Source of the DNA: Sphingobium sp. AP50
Lineage (GTDB): Bacteria; Pseudomonadota; Alphaproteobacteria; Sphingomonadales; Sphingomonadaceae
NCBI RefSeq assembly: GCF_900109095.1
Contig: NZ_FNYZ01000008.1
Location: forward strand, 1 to 64,000
DNA: 64,000 bases
Direction: 5' to 3'
In this document: positions 16,433 to 25,920 of the stretch, piece by piece
How the letters are laid out: each line of letters begins with the position of its first letter
How positions within the stretch are numbered: position 1 is the first letter of the stretch
The notes under the pieces: generated by a model
What the model was told of the DNA's origin: nothing
Database searches by the model: none
What the model saw: only the letters and a program-made list of their open reading frames with translations
Translations under genes and position numbers: made by a program

Positions 16433-17499
16433 CGGTCGGCGATGGCGCCGGCCCGGCGATCAGCATATGGGACCCGGCGAACCCGGCGCAGGCCGCTGCT
16501 GCCGACGCCTTCGTGCGGGCGCAAGATCAGGGTACGCCCTTTCACCGCACCGCCTGGCTGCGCGCGATCACGCAGGCGACCGGTCATCGCTCGCTGTTGC
16601 TCGCCGCCCTCGGGCCGTCGGGCCGGATCGCCGGGCTGTTGCCGCTCCATCATGTGAAGAGCCGCTTGTTCGGAAATGCGCTGGTCTCCACCGCTTTTGC
16701 GGTGGATGGCGGCATATTGGCGCAGGACGGGCAAGTGGCGCACCAGCTTGCGAAGGCGGCGGAAGCGCTGGCGCGCGAGCGGGGCGGGCTGCCGATCGAA
16801 TTGCGCGGTGGCATGGCGCCGGGCGACAATTGGGACCGGCGGGAGGGCGAGCATGTCGGCTTCGTCCGGCCGATCGCCGCCGATGATGAAGCGGAATTGT
16901 TGGCGGTCCCGCGCAAGCACCGCGCCGAATTGCGCAAGGCTCTGGCCAATCCCGCCCTGACCGCCGAGACGGGCCGCTCTGCCCGCCTGCTGCGCGACCA
17001 TTATCGCGTCTATGCCGAAAGCGTCCGCAATCTGGGCACGCCGGTCTTCCCCGCCAGCCTGTTTCGCGCGATGCTTGACCGCTTTGGCGAGGATGCCGAC
17101 ATATTGGTCGTGCGCGAAGGGAAACGGCCGGTGTCGGCGGTATTCAACCTCTATCATGGCGGCCGGGTCATGCCCTATTGGGGCGGCGGTCTGTCCGACG
17201 CGCGCAGGCTGCGGTCCAATGAACTGATGTATTATCGGCTGATGGGCCATGGCCGTGCGCGCGGCATGACCCATTTCGACTTCGGCCGGTCCAAGGCGGG
17301 GAGCGGTCAGGCGGCCTGGAAGAAGAGTTTCGGCTTCGATCCACGCCCGCTGGTCTATCATGACTGGTCGGCGGATGGCGCGGCGCGCGATGTCAGCCCC
17401 GGCAGCGCCAAATATCAGCGGCGGATCGAATATTGGAAAAAACTGCCGCTGCCGGTCGCCAACATGATCGGCCCGATGATTTCACGCGGCCTTGGCTGA
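16429..17499 (+). CDS. FemAB-like aminoacyl/acyltransferase, XrtA-associated (copy 1)
   Basis: A 356-residue protein of the TIGR03019 type: a tandem GNAT-like fold with HRTAWLRAITQATGH near residue 42, GLLPLHHVKSRLFG near 66, KHRAELRKAL near 163, and a C-terminal FDFGRSKAGSGQAAWKKSFGF segment. FemAB relatives transfer an amino acid to an amino group; the donor and acceptor here are unknown. The ATG at 16429 overlaps the deacetylase stop, which fits a model in which deacetylation exposes an amine that this enzyme then modifies (inference). A paralogue follows directly. Confidence 0.85.
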   Translation: MTVGDGAGPAISIWDPANPAQAAAADAFVRAQDQGTPFHRTAWLRAITQATGHRSLLLAALGPSGRIAGLLPLHHVKSRLFGNALVSTAFAVDGGILAQDGQVAHQLAKAAEALARERGGLPIELRGGMAPGDNWDRREGEHVGFVRPIAADDEAELLAVPRKHRAELRKALANPALTAETGRSARLLRDHYRVYAESVRNLGTPVFPASLFRAMLDRFGEDADILVVREGKRPVSAVFNLYHGGRVMPYWGGGLSDARRLRSNELMYYRLMGHGRARGMTHFDFGRSKAGSGQAAWKKSFGFDPRPLVYHDWSADGAARDVSPGSAKYQRRIEYWKKLPLPVANMIGPMISRGLG

Positions 17500-17517
17500 A
17501 ATGCACATAAATTATTT

Positions 17518-17541
17518 AGCCGGAAGTCGTACTATCCGGCT
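17518..17541 (+). promoter_or_regulatory. Hairpin between the two FemAB-like genes
   Basis: AGCCGGA (17518-17524) pairs perfectly with TCCGGCT (17535-17541). It lies in the 66-base AT-richer gap between the two paralogues, the longest gap in this part of the locus. It could be an attenuator, a transcript processing or stability element, or a weak terminator; there is no T-run. Confidence 0.45.
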
Positions 17542-17565
17542 CAGAATGGCAAGGGAAGTTTGACC

Positions 17566-18639
17566 ATGAGCGTAATGACCGGTCTGGTCTTCGTCGTAGA
17601 GGAAGCGCGCCTGTCCGACATGGCAGTGGTGGCGGAAATCGACGATTGGGTTCGCGCCCATCCCGATTCCACGCCGTTCCAGCGTCCCGGCTGGATCATG
17701 GGCGTGCAGGCGGGCACCGGCCAGAAGGCGAAGATGCTGGTCGCGCGCTCCGGCGCTGGCGAGATATTGGGCGTGCTGCCGCTCACCTATATCCGGTCCG
17801 CCCTGTTCGGGCGCGCGCTGGTAGGCAGCGGTTTCGCGGTCGACGGCGGCATATTGACCACCCATCGGCAGGTCGGCGAAGGTCTGGCCAACGCCGCCTG
17901 GACGCTGGCGGAGCAACTGGGCTGCGCCACGCTGGAACTGCGCGGCGGCGAAGCCCCGGTCGACGCCCAATGGCAGGAAAAGGCCGACGCCTATCTGGGC
18001 TTTGCCCGGCCGCTGGCCGCCGACGATGAGGCGGAACTCAAAGCCGTGCCCAAGCGCCACCGCGCCGAAATCCGCAAGGGACTGGGCAATGACCTGGATT
18101 TCGAGATGGGCCGGGACAAGCGGCTGCGCGATATTCATTATCGGCTCTATGCGCACAGCGTCCATAATCTGGGCACGCCGGTTTTTCCGCGGGCATTGTT
18201 CGATGCGGTGCTGGACCGGTTCGGCGAAGATGCCGACATCGCCATCGCATCGAAGGATGGCAAGCCCTTGTCGGCGGTGATCAGCCTCTATCATGGCGGC
18301 GCCTGCATGCCCTATTGGCATGGCGCGGCCGATGGCGCGCGGGCGATGCGGTCGAACGAATTTCTCTATTTCAGCCTGATGCGCGCCGCGCGCGAGCGGG
18401 GATGCAGCATCTTCGATTTCGGCCGGTCGAAGGTCGGAACCGGGCCGGCCGCCTGGAAAAAGACCTGGGGTTTCGAAGGCGAACCGCTCGGCTATCATCT
18501 GCGCACCGCGCCGGGCAAGGAGACGCGCGACGTCAATCCGCTCTCGCCCCAATATCGGCGCAAGGTGGAATTGTGGAAGAAGCTGCCTGAATCGATCGCC
18601 AATCTGATCGGCCCGCATATCGCGCGGGGGCTGGGATGA
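17566..18639 (+). CDS. FemAB-like aminoacyl/acyltransferase, XrtA-associated (copy 2)
   Basis: A 357-residue paralogue of the preceding protein, with the same landmarks: FQRPGWIMGVQAGTGQ, GVLPLTYIRSALFGRALVG, PKRHRAEIRKGLG and FDFGRSKVGTGPAAWKKTWGF. The ATG at 17566 is chosen because AAGGGAAG lies 7 bases upstream; a TTG at 17560 is the alternative. The two copies are clearly alike along their length but not nearly identical, so the duplication is old and they may act on different positions of the polymer. It overlaps the glycosyltransferase gene by 4 bases. Confidence 0.85.
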   Translation: MSVMTGLVFVVEEARLSDMAVVAEIDDWVRAHPDSTPFQRPGWIMGVQAGTGQKAKMLVARSGAGEILGVLPLTYIRSALFGRALVGSGFAVDGGILTTHRQVGEGLANAAWTLAEQLGCATLELRGGEAPVDAQWQEKADAYLGFARPLAADDEAELKAVPKRHRAEIRKGLGNDLDFEMGRDKRLRDIHYRLYAHSVHNLGTPVFPRALFDAVLDRFGEDADIAIASKDGKPLSAVISLYHGGACMPYWHGAADGARAMRSNEFLYFSLMRAARERGCSIFDFGRSKVGTGPAAWKKTWGFEGEPLGYHLRTAPGKETRDVNPLSPQYRRKVELWKKLPESIANLIGPHIARGLG

Positions 18640-19865
18640 CGGGCGAGATCCTCTTTCTCTGCCACCGCATCCCTTTTCCGCCGGACCGGGGCGACAAGAT
18701 CCGTTCCTGCCATCTGCTCAAACGTCTGGCGCAGGTCGCGCCGGTGCATGTCGGCTGCTTTGCCGATGACGATCGCGATATGCGCTTTGCCGCCGAACTG
18801 GCGCAGGTGGCGGCGAGCCAGTGCCTGCTACGGCGCGACCGATCGAAGGTCGTGGCGGGCCTGACCGGCCTTGCCAAGCGGCAGTCATTGTTGATTTCGC
18901 TGTTCGACCATCCCGACCTGCATCGCTGGGTGGGTAAGACACTGGCGGAGCGGCCGATCCGTGCCGTCGTCGCTTATTCGGCGCAGATGGCGCATTTCGT
19001 GCCGACGCTGCCGTCCGATGTGCGTTTCCTGATGGATTTCGTCGATTTCGATTCGGCCAAATATGCTGCCTATGGCGCGGAAGGCCGCGGGCCCATGGCC
19101 TGGATCAACCGGCGCGAAGGGCGGGTGCTGCTGGATTTCGAGAAGCGCGTAGCACAGTGGGCCGACATCTGCTCCTTCGTCAGCGAGGCGGAGGCGAGCC
19201 TGTTCCGCGATGTCTGCGGGCTGGGACCGGACCGGATCGTCGCCATCGAAAATGGCGTGGCGCTCGATTATTTCGATCCCGCAGCCGATTTCCCGGCGAT
19301 CGATCATGGCGATGGCCCCTTGCTCGTCTTCACCGGGCAGATGGATTACCGCCCCAATGTCGAGGCAGTCGAAAGTTTCGCGCGCCAGACCTTGCCTGCG
19401 ATCCGTACCGTCCATCCCGACGCGCGCTTTGCCATCGTCGGGCGTAATCCTGCGAAACAGGTGGAGGCGCTGGCCGACCTGCCTGGCGTGATCGTCACCG
19501 GCGGCGTGCCCGACGTGCGCGGCTGGCTGGCGGCGGCCGATGTCGTGGTCGCGCCGCTGCGGATCGCGCGCGGCATCCAGAACAAGGTGCTGGAGGCCAT
19601 GGCGATGGCGCGGCCGGTTGTCGCTTCGCCACAGGCCGCCGAAGGGATCGACGCCACCGACGATCTGCATTTCCTGATCGCTGCCAACCCGGCCGAGGAG
19701 GCTGCGAAAGTCATCGCTTTGCTCGCCGATCCCGCGCGTGCGACCCGTCTGGCCGTCGCGGCGCGAGCACGGATGGAGGAACGCTATCGCTGGACGGCAA
19801 CGCTGGCCGGTTTGCCGGACATGCTGTTTTCCTCCGACGGCAAGGCCGGTTCGCGCGCCGCATGA
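18636..19865 (+). CDS. Glycosyltransferase, XrtA-associated (GT4-like, TIGR03087)
   Basis: A 409-residue GT-B enzyme. The N-terminal half begins LFLCHRIPFPPDRGDKIRS, the hallmark of the PEP-CTERM-associated sugar transferase. The C-terminal half has FTGQMDYRPNVEAV, a nucleotide-binding VAPLRIARGIQNKVLEAMAM, and ARPVVASPQAAEG. It should add a sugar from a nucleotide-sugar donor to the growing lipid-linked unit at the cytoplasmic face. It is translationally coupled to both neighbours (4-base overlaps), including xrtA. Confidence 0.88.
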   Translation: MTGEILFLCHRIPFPPDRGDKIRSCHLLKRLAQVAPVHVGCFADDDRDMRFAAELAQVAASQCLLRRDRSKVVAGLTGLAKRQSLLISLFDHPDLHRWVGKTLAERPIRAVVAYSAQMAHFVPTLPSDVRFLMDFVDFDSAKYAAYGAEGRGPMAWINRREGRVLLDFEKRVAQWADICSFVSEAEASLFRDVCGLGPDRIVAIENGVALDYFDPAADFPAIDHGDGPLLVFTGQMDYRPNVEAVESFARQTLPAIRTVHPDARFAIVGRNPAKQVEALADLPGVIVTGGVPDVRGWLAAADVVVAPLRIARGIQNKVLEAMAMARPVVASPQAAEGIDATDDLHFLIAANPAEEAAKVIALLADPARATRLAVAARARMEERYRWTATLAGLPDMLFSSDGKAGSRAA

Positions 19866-21394
19866 CCGACCGCGCCATGCCCCTCGATCGCATACCGCTG
19901 ATCGCGCTGAATGGCTGGCGCGGGCATCTGACGGCGCTGGGCGTGATCGCCTTCGCCATACTGGCGCTGTTTCTGGGCGATGTTCATACCATGGTATCGA
20001 TCTGGTGGAATGCCTCCACCTTCGGCCATTGCCTGTTCATCCCGTTGCTGATCGGCTGGCTGGTGCAACAGCGTCTGCCGGGGCTGCGCCAGCTACAGCC
20101 GGTCGCCTGGGCGCCGGGACTGCTCTGGCTGGCGGCGGGGGCGCTCGCCTGGCTTCTGGGCGCGGCGGCGGGGGTGGCGATGGTTCGCCATGGCGCGCTG
20201 ATCCTGATGTTGCAGGGCGCGACGATCGCGCTGCTGGGGCCGGCGGTAGCGCGCGCCTTGCTGTTCCCGCTCTTCTACGCCTTCTTCATGGTGCCGTTCG
20301 GGGATGAAATCGTGCCGCCGCTGCAATTGCTGACGGCGCGTATAGCCCTGTTGCTGCTCGATCTGACGGGGGTGCCCGCGCATATCGAGGGTATCTTCAT
20401 CACCACGCCGACCGGCTATTTCGAAGTGGCCGAAGCCTGTTCCGGCGCGAAATTTCTGATCGCCATGACCGCCTATGGCGTGCTGGTCTGCAATGTCTGT
20501 TTCCGCAGATGGAGCCGGCGCATCCTGTTCATGGCGGGTGCGCTGACGCTGTCCGTGCTGGCCAATGGCGTGCGTGCCTATGCCACCATATTGGTCGCGC
20601 ATCTGACCACGGTCGATGCGGCGGTCGGTTTCGATCATGTCGTCTATGGCTGGGTCTTCTTCGCGATCATCATGATCGTGGTGATGGCCGCCGCCTGGCC
20701 TTTCTTCGATCGTAAGCCGGGTGATCCATGGTTCGATCCGCAGGCGCTTCAGGGCGCTGTCGGGCCATCCCATGCCGGGCGGATCGCGGGTGCGGCGCTG
20801 GTCCTGATCTTTGCCGCGCCGCTCTGGCTGGCGGCAACGGCGGCCGCTGCCGATCCCCTGCCGCCGGTGCTGGCGATGCCGCAGGTCAGGGGCTGGGCCC
20901 GCACCGCCGATCCGCAGACCTATCCGTGGAAAGCCCGTTTCGACGGCGCGGATCATTTCGTCACTGGCCGCTACCGCAATGCGCAGGGGCAGGTCGTGGA
21001 CCTGTCCATCGCCACTTATGACCGGCAGGATGAGGGACGCGAACTGGTCGGCTTTGCGCAGGGCGCGGCCGATCCCGACAGCGAATGGGTCTGGTCCTCG
21101 CCCGCCCGCGCCCCGGCCAATGCGCGCGGCGAGCAGATCACCGCGCCCGGCCCGGTCATCCGCCATGTCGTCAGCTTCTACCGTGTCGGGGACGGCGCGC
21201 CGACCGGCAGCAAGCCGCAGGTGAAGATCGAGACGATGGCGGCACGGCTGTTGGGGCGCGACCAGCGCGCCGTGGCCATTCTGGTATCGGCCGAAGAAGG
21301 GGAGGGGCGCCCGGCCGACGCCGCGATCACGGCTTTCCTCACGGACCTTGGCGATGTGCAGCCCCTGGCTGACCGCGCCGTCGGTATCCAATGA
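19862..21394 (+). CDS. xrtA: Exosortase A fused to an EpsI domain
   Basis: A 510-residue inner-membrane protein. Residues 1-280 contain about eight transmembrane helices and the exosortase triad: Cys193 in EACSGAKFL, Arg238 in NGVRAYATI and His259 in FDHVVYGW. Exosortases cut PEP-CTERM proteins at their C-terminal tag and are thought to pass them to an envelope acceptor. Residues from about 300 onward, after another helix, form an EpsI-like periplasmic domain, the usual fusion in XrtA. The triad is intact. The gene starts within the stop of the glycosyltransferase gene. No protein in this window shows a PEP-CTERM tail, so its substrates are encoded elsewhere. Confidence 0.92.
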   Translation: MTDRAMPLDRIPLIALNGWRGHLTALGVIAFAILALFLGDVHTMVSIWWNASTFGHCLFIPLLIGWLVQQRLPGLRQLQPVAWAPGLLWLAAGALAWLLGAAAGVAMVRHGALILMLQGATIALLGPAVARALLFPLFYAFFMVPFGDEIVPPLQLLTARIALLLLDLTGVPAHIEGIFITTPTGYFEVAEACSGAKFLIAMTAYGVLVCNVCFRRWSRRILFMAGALTLSVLANGVRAYATILVAHLTTVDAAVGFDHVVYGWVFFAIIMIVVMAAAWPFFDRKPGDPWFDPQALQGAVGPSHAGRIAGAALVLIFAAPLWLAATAAAADPLPPVLAMPQVRGWARTADPQTYPWKARFDGADHFVTGRYRNAQGQVVDLSIATYDRQDEGRELVGFAQGAADPDSEWVWSSPARAPANARGEQITAPGPVIRHVVSFYRVGDGAPTGSKPQVKIETMAARLLGRDQRAVAILVSAEEGEGRPADAAITAFLTDLGDVQPLADRAVGIQ

Positions 21395-21461
21395 CGCTGT
21401 TTTCGGCATTCTGCGCCGTCGGCTGTTCCAGCCGACTACAGAATGCTCTAGGGAATTTCGC

Positions 21462-23357
21462 ATGTGCGGCATAGCGGGCATCTTCCATCTCGAAACGGCC
21501 AAGCCGGTCGATCCCGCGCGGGTGCGCGCCATGCTGGACGTGATGCCGCATCGCGGCCCGGACGGCAGCGGCATCTGGACGGCGCCGGGGGTTGGGCTGG
21601 GCCATTTGCGCCTCTCCATCATCGATCTGGGCGGCGGCGCGCAGCCGATGCTGACCGAGGACGAAAGTCTGGTCGTCGTCTTCAATGGCGAAATCTATAA
21701 TTTTGCCGAAGTGCGCGCGGAACTGGAGGCCAAGGGCCATGTGTTCCGGACCGATAGCGACACCGAAGTCATCCTGCACGGCTATCGCCAATGGGGCGAG
21801 GAATGCGTGCATCGCTTCAACGGCATGTTTGCCTTCGCTTTGTTCGATGCGCGGGCGCAGTCGCTCTGGCTGGCGCGCGACCGGTTGGGGGTGAAGCCGC
21901 TCCATTATGCGCTGCTGTCGGACGGCAGCCTGATCTTCGGATCGGAACTGAAAAGCCTGCTGGCGCACCCCCTGTTGCGCCGCGCGCCGGACCTGAGCGC
22001 GGTCGAGGATTATATGGCCTATGGCTATGTGCCCGACGATGCCTGTCTGGTGGCGGGCGTGCGCAAGCTGGGCGCGGGCGAGACGCTGCGGCTGGTGCGC
22101 GGCCGGCCACTGCCGCAGCCGCAACGCTATTGGGACATCAGCTTCACCGACCGGACCAGGGCGAAACCCGAAGCGCTGGAGGAGGAACTGGTCGCGCTGA
22201 TGCGGCAGGCGGTGCGATCGCGCATGGTTGCCGACGTGCCGCTGGGCGCGTTCCTGTCGGGCGGGGTGGACAGCAGCAGCGTCGTGGCGCTGATGGCCGA
22301 AGCGTCGAGCCGCGCGGTCAAGACCTGCACCATCGGCTTCGACGTCGCGAGTCTGGATGAGACGGGCTTTGCCGACCGTGTCGCACGCCGCTTCGCCACC
22401 GATCATCGCACGCGCATCGTATCACCCGATGATTATGGGTTGATCGACCGGCTGGCCTTCCATTTCGACGAGCCTTTTGCAGACGCGTCCGCGCTACCGA
22501 CCTTCCGCGTGTGCGAATTGGCGCGTGAACAGGTGACGGTGGCGCTGTCGGGTGATGGCGCGGACGAGGCGTTCGCAGGCTATCGCCGCCATCGTTTCCA
22601 GATGCAGGGGGAGCGGTTGCGCGGGTTGATCCCGCAATCGGTACGCCAGCCCTTGTTCGGTACGCTCGGGCGCTATTACCCCAAGGCGGATTGGGCGCCG
22701 CGCGCGCTGCGGGCGAAGTCAACCTTCCTTGAACTGGCGGGGGAAGGCGGCGAAGCCTATGCCGCATCGGTCGGCGTCACGCCCTATGCCCTGCGCCAGC
22801 GATTGTTCAGTCAGGAAATGAAGGGGCGGCTGGGCGCCTATCGCGCCGAGGATCGCTATATCAAGGCGATGGCGGAGGCGCCCGCACGCGATCCGCTCGA
22901 CCGGGCGCAATATGCAGACATCCGCATCTGGCTGCCCGGCGACATCCTGACCAAGACCGACCGGATGAGCATGGCCGTCAGCCTGGAGGCGCGCGAGCCG
23001 TTGCTGGACTACCGACTAGTTGAGTTCGCCGCGAAGCTGCCGGTCGCGCAGCGCATTCGCGGCAATAGCGGCAAATATCTGATGAAGAAGGCGATGGAGC
23101 CCTTCCTGCCGCAGGATATACTTTATCGCCAGAAAATGGGCTTCGTGACCCCGATCAGCGCCTGGTTCCGTGGCGCGCTGGCGGGCGAGGCGACGGCGAT
23201 CGCAGGCGGATCGGCGCTGGCGAAGACCGGCTGGTTCGACCCGAAGATGTTGGCGAAGGTCGCGGCCGACCATCGCGCCGGCGTGTCGGATCATGGCCGT
23301 CTGCTGTGGCAGTTGCTGATGCTGGACAAGGCGCTGGTAGGGTTGTTCGGCGTCTGA
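21462..23357 (+). CDS. XrtA-associated amidotransferase (asparagine synthase family)
   Basis: A 631-residue protein. The start at 21462 is fixed by MCGIAGIF, because Cys2 must become the N-terminal nucleophile of the class II glutaminase domain; AGGGAA lies upstream. The longer frame from 21348 is rejected for that reason. The glutaminase domain covers about 1-200, with RGPDGSG, and the synthetase domain has the pyrophosphate loop LSGGVDSSSV near 264-273. It resembles TIGR03108, found with XrtA, and would transfer ammonia from glutamine to a carboxyl group, perhaps a uronic acid of the polysaccharide (inference). Confidence 0.88.
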   Translation: MCGIAGIFHLETAKPVDPARVRAMLDVMPHRGPDGSGIWTAPGVGLGHLRLSIIDLGGGAQPMLTEDESLVVVFNGEIYNFAEVRAELEAKGHVFRTDSDTEVILHGYRQWGEECVHRFNGMFAFALFDARAQSLWLARDRLGVKPLHYALLSDGSLIFGSELKSLLAHPLLRRAPDLSAVEDYMAYGYVPDDACLVAGVRKLGAGETLRLVRGRPLPQPQRYWDISFTDRTRAKPEALEEELVALMRQAVRSRMVADVPLGAFLSGGVDSSSVVALMAEASSRAVKTCTIGFDVASLDETGFADRVARRFATDHRTRIVSPDDYGLIDRLAFHFDEPFADASALPTFRVCELAREQVTVALSGDGADEAFAGYRRHRFQMQGERLRGLIPQSVRQPLFGTLGRYYPKADWAPRALRAKSTFLELAGEGGEAYAASVGVTPYALRQRLFSQEMKGRLGAYRAEDRYIKAMAEAPARDPLDRAQYADIRIWLPGDILTKTDRMSMAVSLEAREPLLDYRLVEFAAKLPVAQRIRGNSGKYLMKKAMEPFLPQDILYRQKMGFVTPISAWFRGALAGEATAIAGGSALAKTGWFDPKMLAKVAADHRAGVSDHGRLLWQLLMLDKALVGLFGV

Positions 23358-23429
23358 CCGCGAACCTCCCCCTTGCAACCCGCCGCTGCCAGTGCCAACG
23401 GGACGCATGACGAAAATCAGGGCGCAGCG

Positions 23430-24779
23430 GTGACAGTCTCCAAGGAAATCGTGCGGCTGCGGCTTTATGCGCTGTGTCTGGCGGGGGACATGGCGGGCCT
23501 GTTCTGCGCCTTTCTGGCCGCTAACTGGTTCGTGCTGGGCGCGCTTTGGGGCGAGCCGGGCAAGCCTCATGGTCTGGTGATGTTCGCCATGGTTGCACCG
23601 CTTTATGCGCTGCTGGCGGTGCAGGGCGGCGCTTATGGCATCAATACGCTGGACCGGGTGCGACGCGGCATCGTACGTGCGCTCTGGGCGCTGGCGCAGG
23701 CGGCCTTGCTGATGCTGCTGATCGTCTATCTGGGCAAGATCGCCGAGCAATTGTCGCGTCTGACCTTCATCACAGGGCTGGGGCTGAGCGCTATTGCGGT
23801 CGCGCTGGTGCGGCTGGCCGTGGCGCGGTTGGCGGTGCGCGTGCTGGGCGATGTGCCGCATCTGACCGCCGTGATCCTGGACGGCGTGGCGATCGAGACG
23901 GGACCGCATATGGACCTGATCGACGCGGACGCCGCCAATCTGCATCCCGAACGGCATGATGCCGACATGGCCGCCCGCCTGGCGAGCGCGGTCGGCATGG
24001 CGGAACGGGTGATCGTCGCCTGTCCGCTCGATCGTATGACGGACTGGTCCGCCGCACTCAAGTCGCTGTCGGCGCGGGGCGAGATCGTCGTGCCCGAACT
24101 GCTGCGCTTCGCCCCGGCACGGGTGGATGAATTTGACGGTCAGCCGACCATCATCGTCGCTGGCGGCCCGCTGCATTTCCGCGACCGGCTGATCAAGCGG
24201 TTGTTCGATGTGATCGTCGCCAGCATCGCCACGATCCTGCTGTCGCCGATCCTGATCGCGGCCGCGCTGGCCGTGCGGCTGAGCAGCCCCGGCCCGGCGC
24301 TGTTCCGTCAGCCGCGCATCGGCAAGGATGCACGGCCCTTCTCCATCTACAAGTTCCGATCGATGCGCAGCGAGGCGAGCGATCACAAGGCGGCGACGCT
24401 GACCCGGCGCGACGATGATCGCGTGACCCGCATCGGCGCCTTCCTGCGCAAGACCAGCATCGATGAACTGCCCCAGCTTTTCAACGTGCTGAAGGGCGAT
24501 ATGAGCATCGTCGGCCCGCGCCCCCACGCCGCCGCCGCTAAGGCGGGCGACAGCCTCTATTGGGAAGTCGATGCCCGTTATTGGGAGCGGCATTGCATCA
24601 AGCCGGGCATGACCGGTCTGGCGCAGGTGCGCGGCCATCGCGGATCGACCGACCATCATCAGGATCTGATCGACCGGCTTCAGTCCGACCTCGAATATGT
24701 CAGCGACTGGTCGATCTGGCGCGATCTGCGCATTATCGTCGCGACGCTGGGCGTCCTCGTCCATCACAAGGCCTATTGA
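23430..24779 (+). CDS. Polyprenyl-phosphate glycosyl-phosphotransferase (priming enzyme)
   Basis: About 449 residues from the GTG at 23430; a TTG at 23373 would add 19. Four membrane helices in the first 150 residues are followed by a variable central domain and, from about residue 250, the bacterial sugar-transferase domain: [16 protein letters not shown], the KFRSMRS motif and [20 protein letters not shown]. It starts the repeat unit by placing a sugar-1-phosphate on undecaprenyl phosphate at the inner membrane. It ends four bases before the next glycosyltransferase start. Confidence 0.88.
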   Translation: MTVSKEIVRLRLYALCLAGDMAGLFCAFLAANWFVLGALWGEPGKPHGLVMFAMVAPLYALLAVQGGAYGINTLDRVRRGIVRALWALAQAALLMLLIVYLGKIAEQLSRLTFITGLGLSAIAVALVRLAVARLAVRVLGDVPHLTAVILDGVAIETGPHMDLIDADAANLHPERHDADMAARLASAVGMAERVIVACPLDRMTDWSAALKSLSARGEIVVPELLRFAPARVDEFDGQPTIIVAGGPLHFRDRLIKRLFDVIVASIATILLSPILIAAALAVRLSSPGPALFRQPRIGKDARPFSIYKFRSMRSEASDHKAATLTRRDDDRVTRIGAFLRKTSIDELPQLFNVLKGDMSIVGPRPHAAAAKAGDSLYWEVDARYWERHCIKPGMTGLAQVRGHRGSTDHHQDLIDRLQSDLEYVSDWSIWRDLRIIVATLGVLVHHKAY

Positions 24780-24783
24780 TCCG

Positions 24784-25914
24784 ATGGCGACCAACTTGAT
24801 TCTTGCCGCGATCTTGCTGCTCTGTCTGGTGGCGGTGGCCTGGCCCTTCCTCTTCTATCCGCTGATCCTGCGCGCTTTGTCGTCGAAGGCGGAACAGCCT
24901 GTCGCCGGGTCGACGCCCAGCGCCTCGCTGCTTTTCTGCGCCTATAATGAAGCGGAGGCGATGCCGGAGAAGCTGGCCAATCTGGCGATGCTGAAGCGCC
25001 GCTATCCGACGCTGGAGTTTCTGGCCTTCGATGATGGCTCCTCCGATGGCACCGGCGATCTGATCGCGGGGCAGGGCGATCTCGTCACGCTGATCCGTGG
25101 CCCCGGCCGCAGCGGCAAGGCGCATGGCATGAAGCAACTCGCGGCCCGTGCGCGCGGCGATGTGCTGATATTCACCGACGCCAATGTGCTGCTGGACGAA
25201 GAGGCCGTAGAGCGACTGCTGGCCCGCTATGCCGATCCGGACGTCGGCGGCGTGCTGGGATCGCTCCACTATATCGGTGCGGAGGGCAGCGCGACCGCCT
25301 CGGTCGGTTCGCTCTACTGGCGGCTGGAGGAGCGGCTGAAGGACGAGGAATCGCGCACCGGCAATGTGCTGGGGGCGGATGGCTCCATCTTCTCGATCCG
25401 GCGCAGCCTCTATCCCGATTTCCCCGACAGCGTGCTGGATGACCTGACCGTCTCCATGGCGGTGGTCTTCGCGGGCAAGCGCCTGATCAAGGCGAAGGAT
25501 GTGATCGCCCGCGAACGGCTGGTGACGGCGCGCAAGGATGAATATCGGCGCAAGGTGCGGATCGCTGCCCGCGCCTGGCATACGCACAGCCATTTGCGGC
25601 CGCAATTGCGGCAGATGGCGGCGGTCGACCGCTTCAAATATATGTCGCGCAAGATCGTCCGCTGGTTCGGCGGTGTCTTCATCCTGACCGGCGCCGTCGC
25701 CGCCGGCGCGCTGGCCATGCGGATTTCGCCGATGCTCTATATGGCGGGGGCCATCGGCGTGGCGCTGGTCATCTGGATCGGGGTGCGGGCGAAGAGTGGC
25801 CCCTTCGCCGCGCTGGTCGATATCCTGATCGCCTATGCCGCAACCTTGCAGGGCGTGCTCAAGGCGATGCGGGGGCGCACAGTCACCATCTGGAACCCCG
25901 CCAAGTCCCGCTGA
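24784..25914 (+). CDS. Membrane glycosyltransferase family 2
   Basis: A 376-residue protein from the ATG at 24784; the longer frame from 24697 would overlap the previous gene. An N-terminal helix (about 5-28) precedes a GT-A domain with LLFCAYNEAEAMP, the DDGSSDGTGD nucleotide site and the FTDAN metal motif, then a QxxRW-like region (RRKVRIAARAWHTHS) and two or three C-terminal helices. It is a processive-type GT2 layout and probably extends the exopolysaccharide. It is the last gene of the locus; the convergent amidohydrolase gene ends six bases away, leaving no room for a separate terminator. Confidence 0.82.
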   Translation: MATNLILAAILLLCLVAVAWPFLFYPLILRALSSKAEQPVAGSTPSASLLFCAYNEAEAMPEKLANLAMLKRRYPTLEFLAFDDGSSDGTGDLIAGQGDLVTLIRGPGRSGKAHGMKQLAARARGDVLIFTDANVLLDEEAVERLLARYADPDVGGVLGSLHYIGAEGSATASVGSLYWRLEERLKDEESRTGNVLGADGSIFSIRRSLYPDFPDSVLDDLTVSMAVVFAGKRLIKAKDVIARERLVTARKDEYRRKVRIAARAWHTHSHLRPQLRQMAAVDRFKYMSRKIVRWFGGVFILTGAVAAGALAMRISPMLYMAGAIGVALVIWIGVRAKSGPFAALVDILIAYAATLQGVLKAMRGRTVTIWNPAKSR

Positions 25915-25920
25915 TCTGAC

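Noticed and set aside
20093..24794. Long minus-strand frames opposite xrtA, the amidotransferase and the priming transferase genes
   Set aside because: Shadows of genes with clear catalytic motifs on the plus strand; their composition is typical antisense (His/Arg/Gln-rich).
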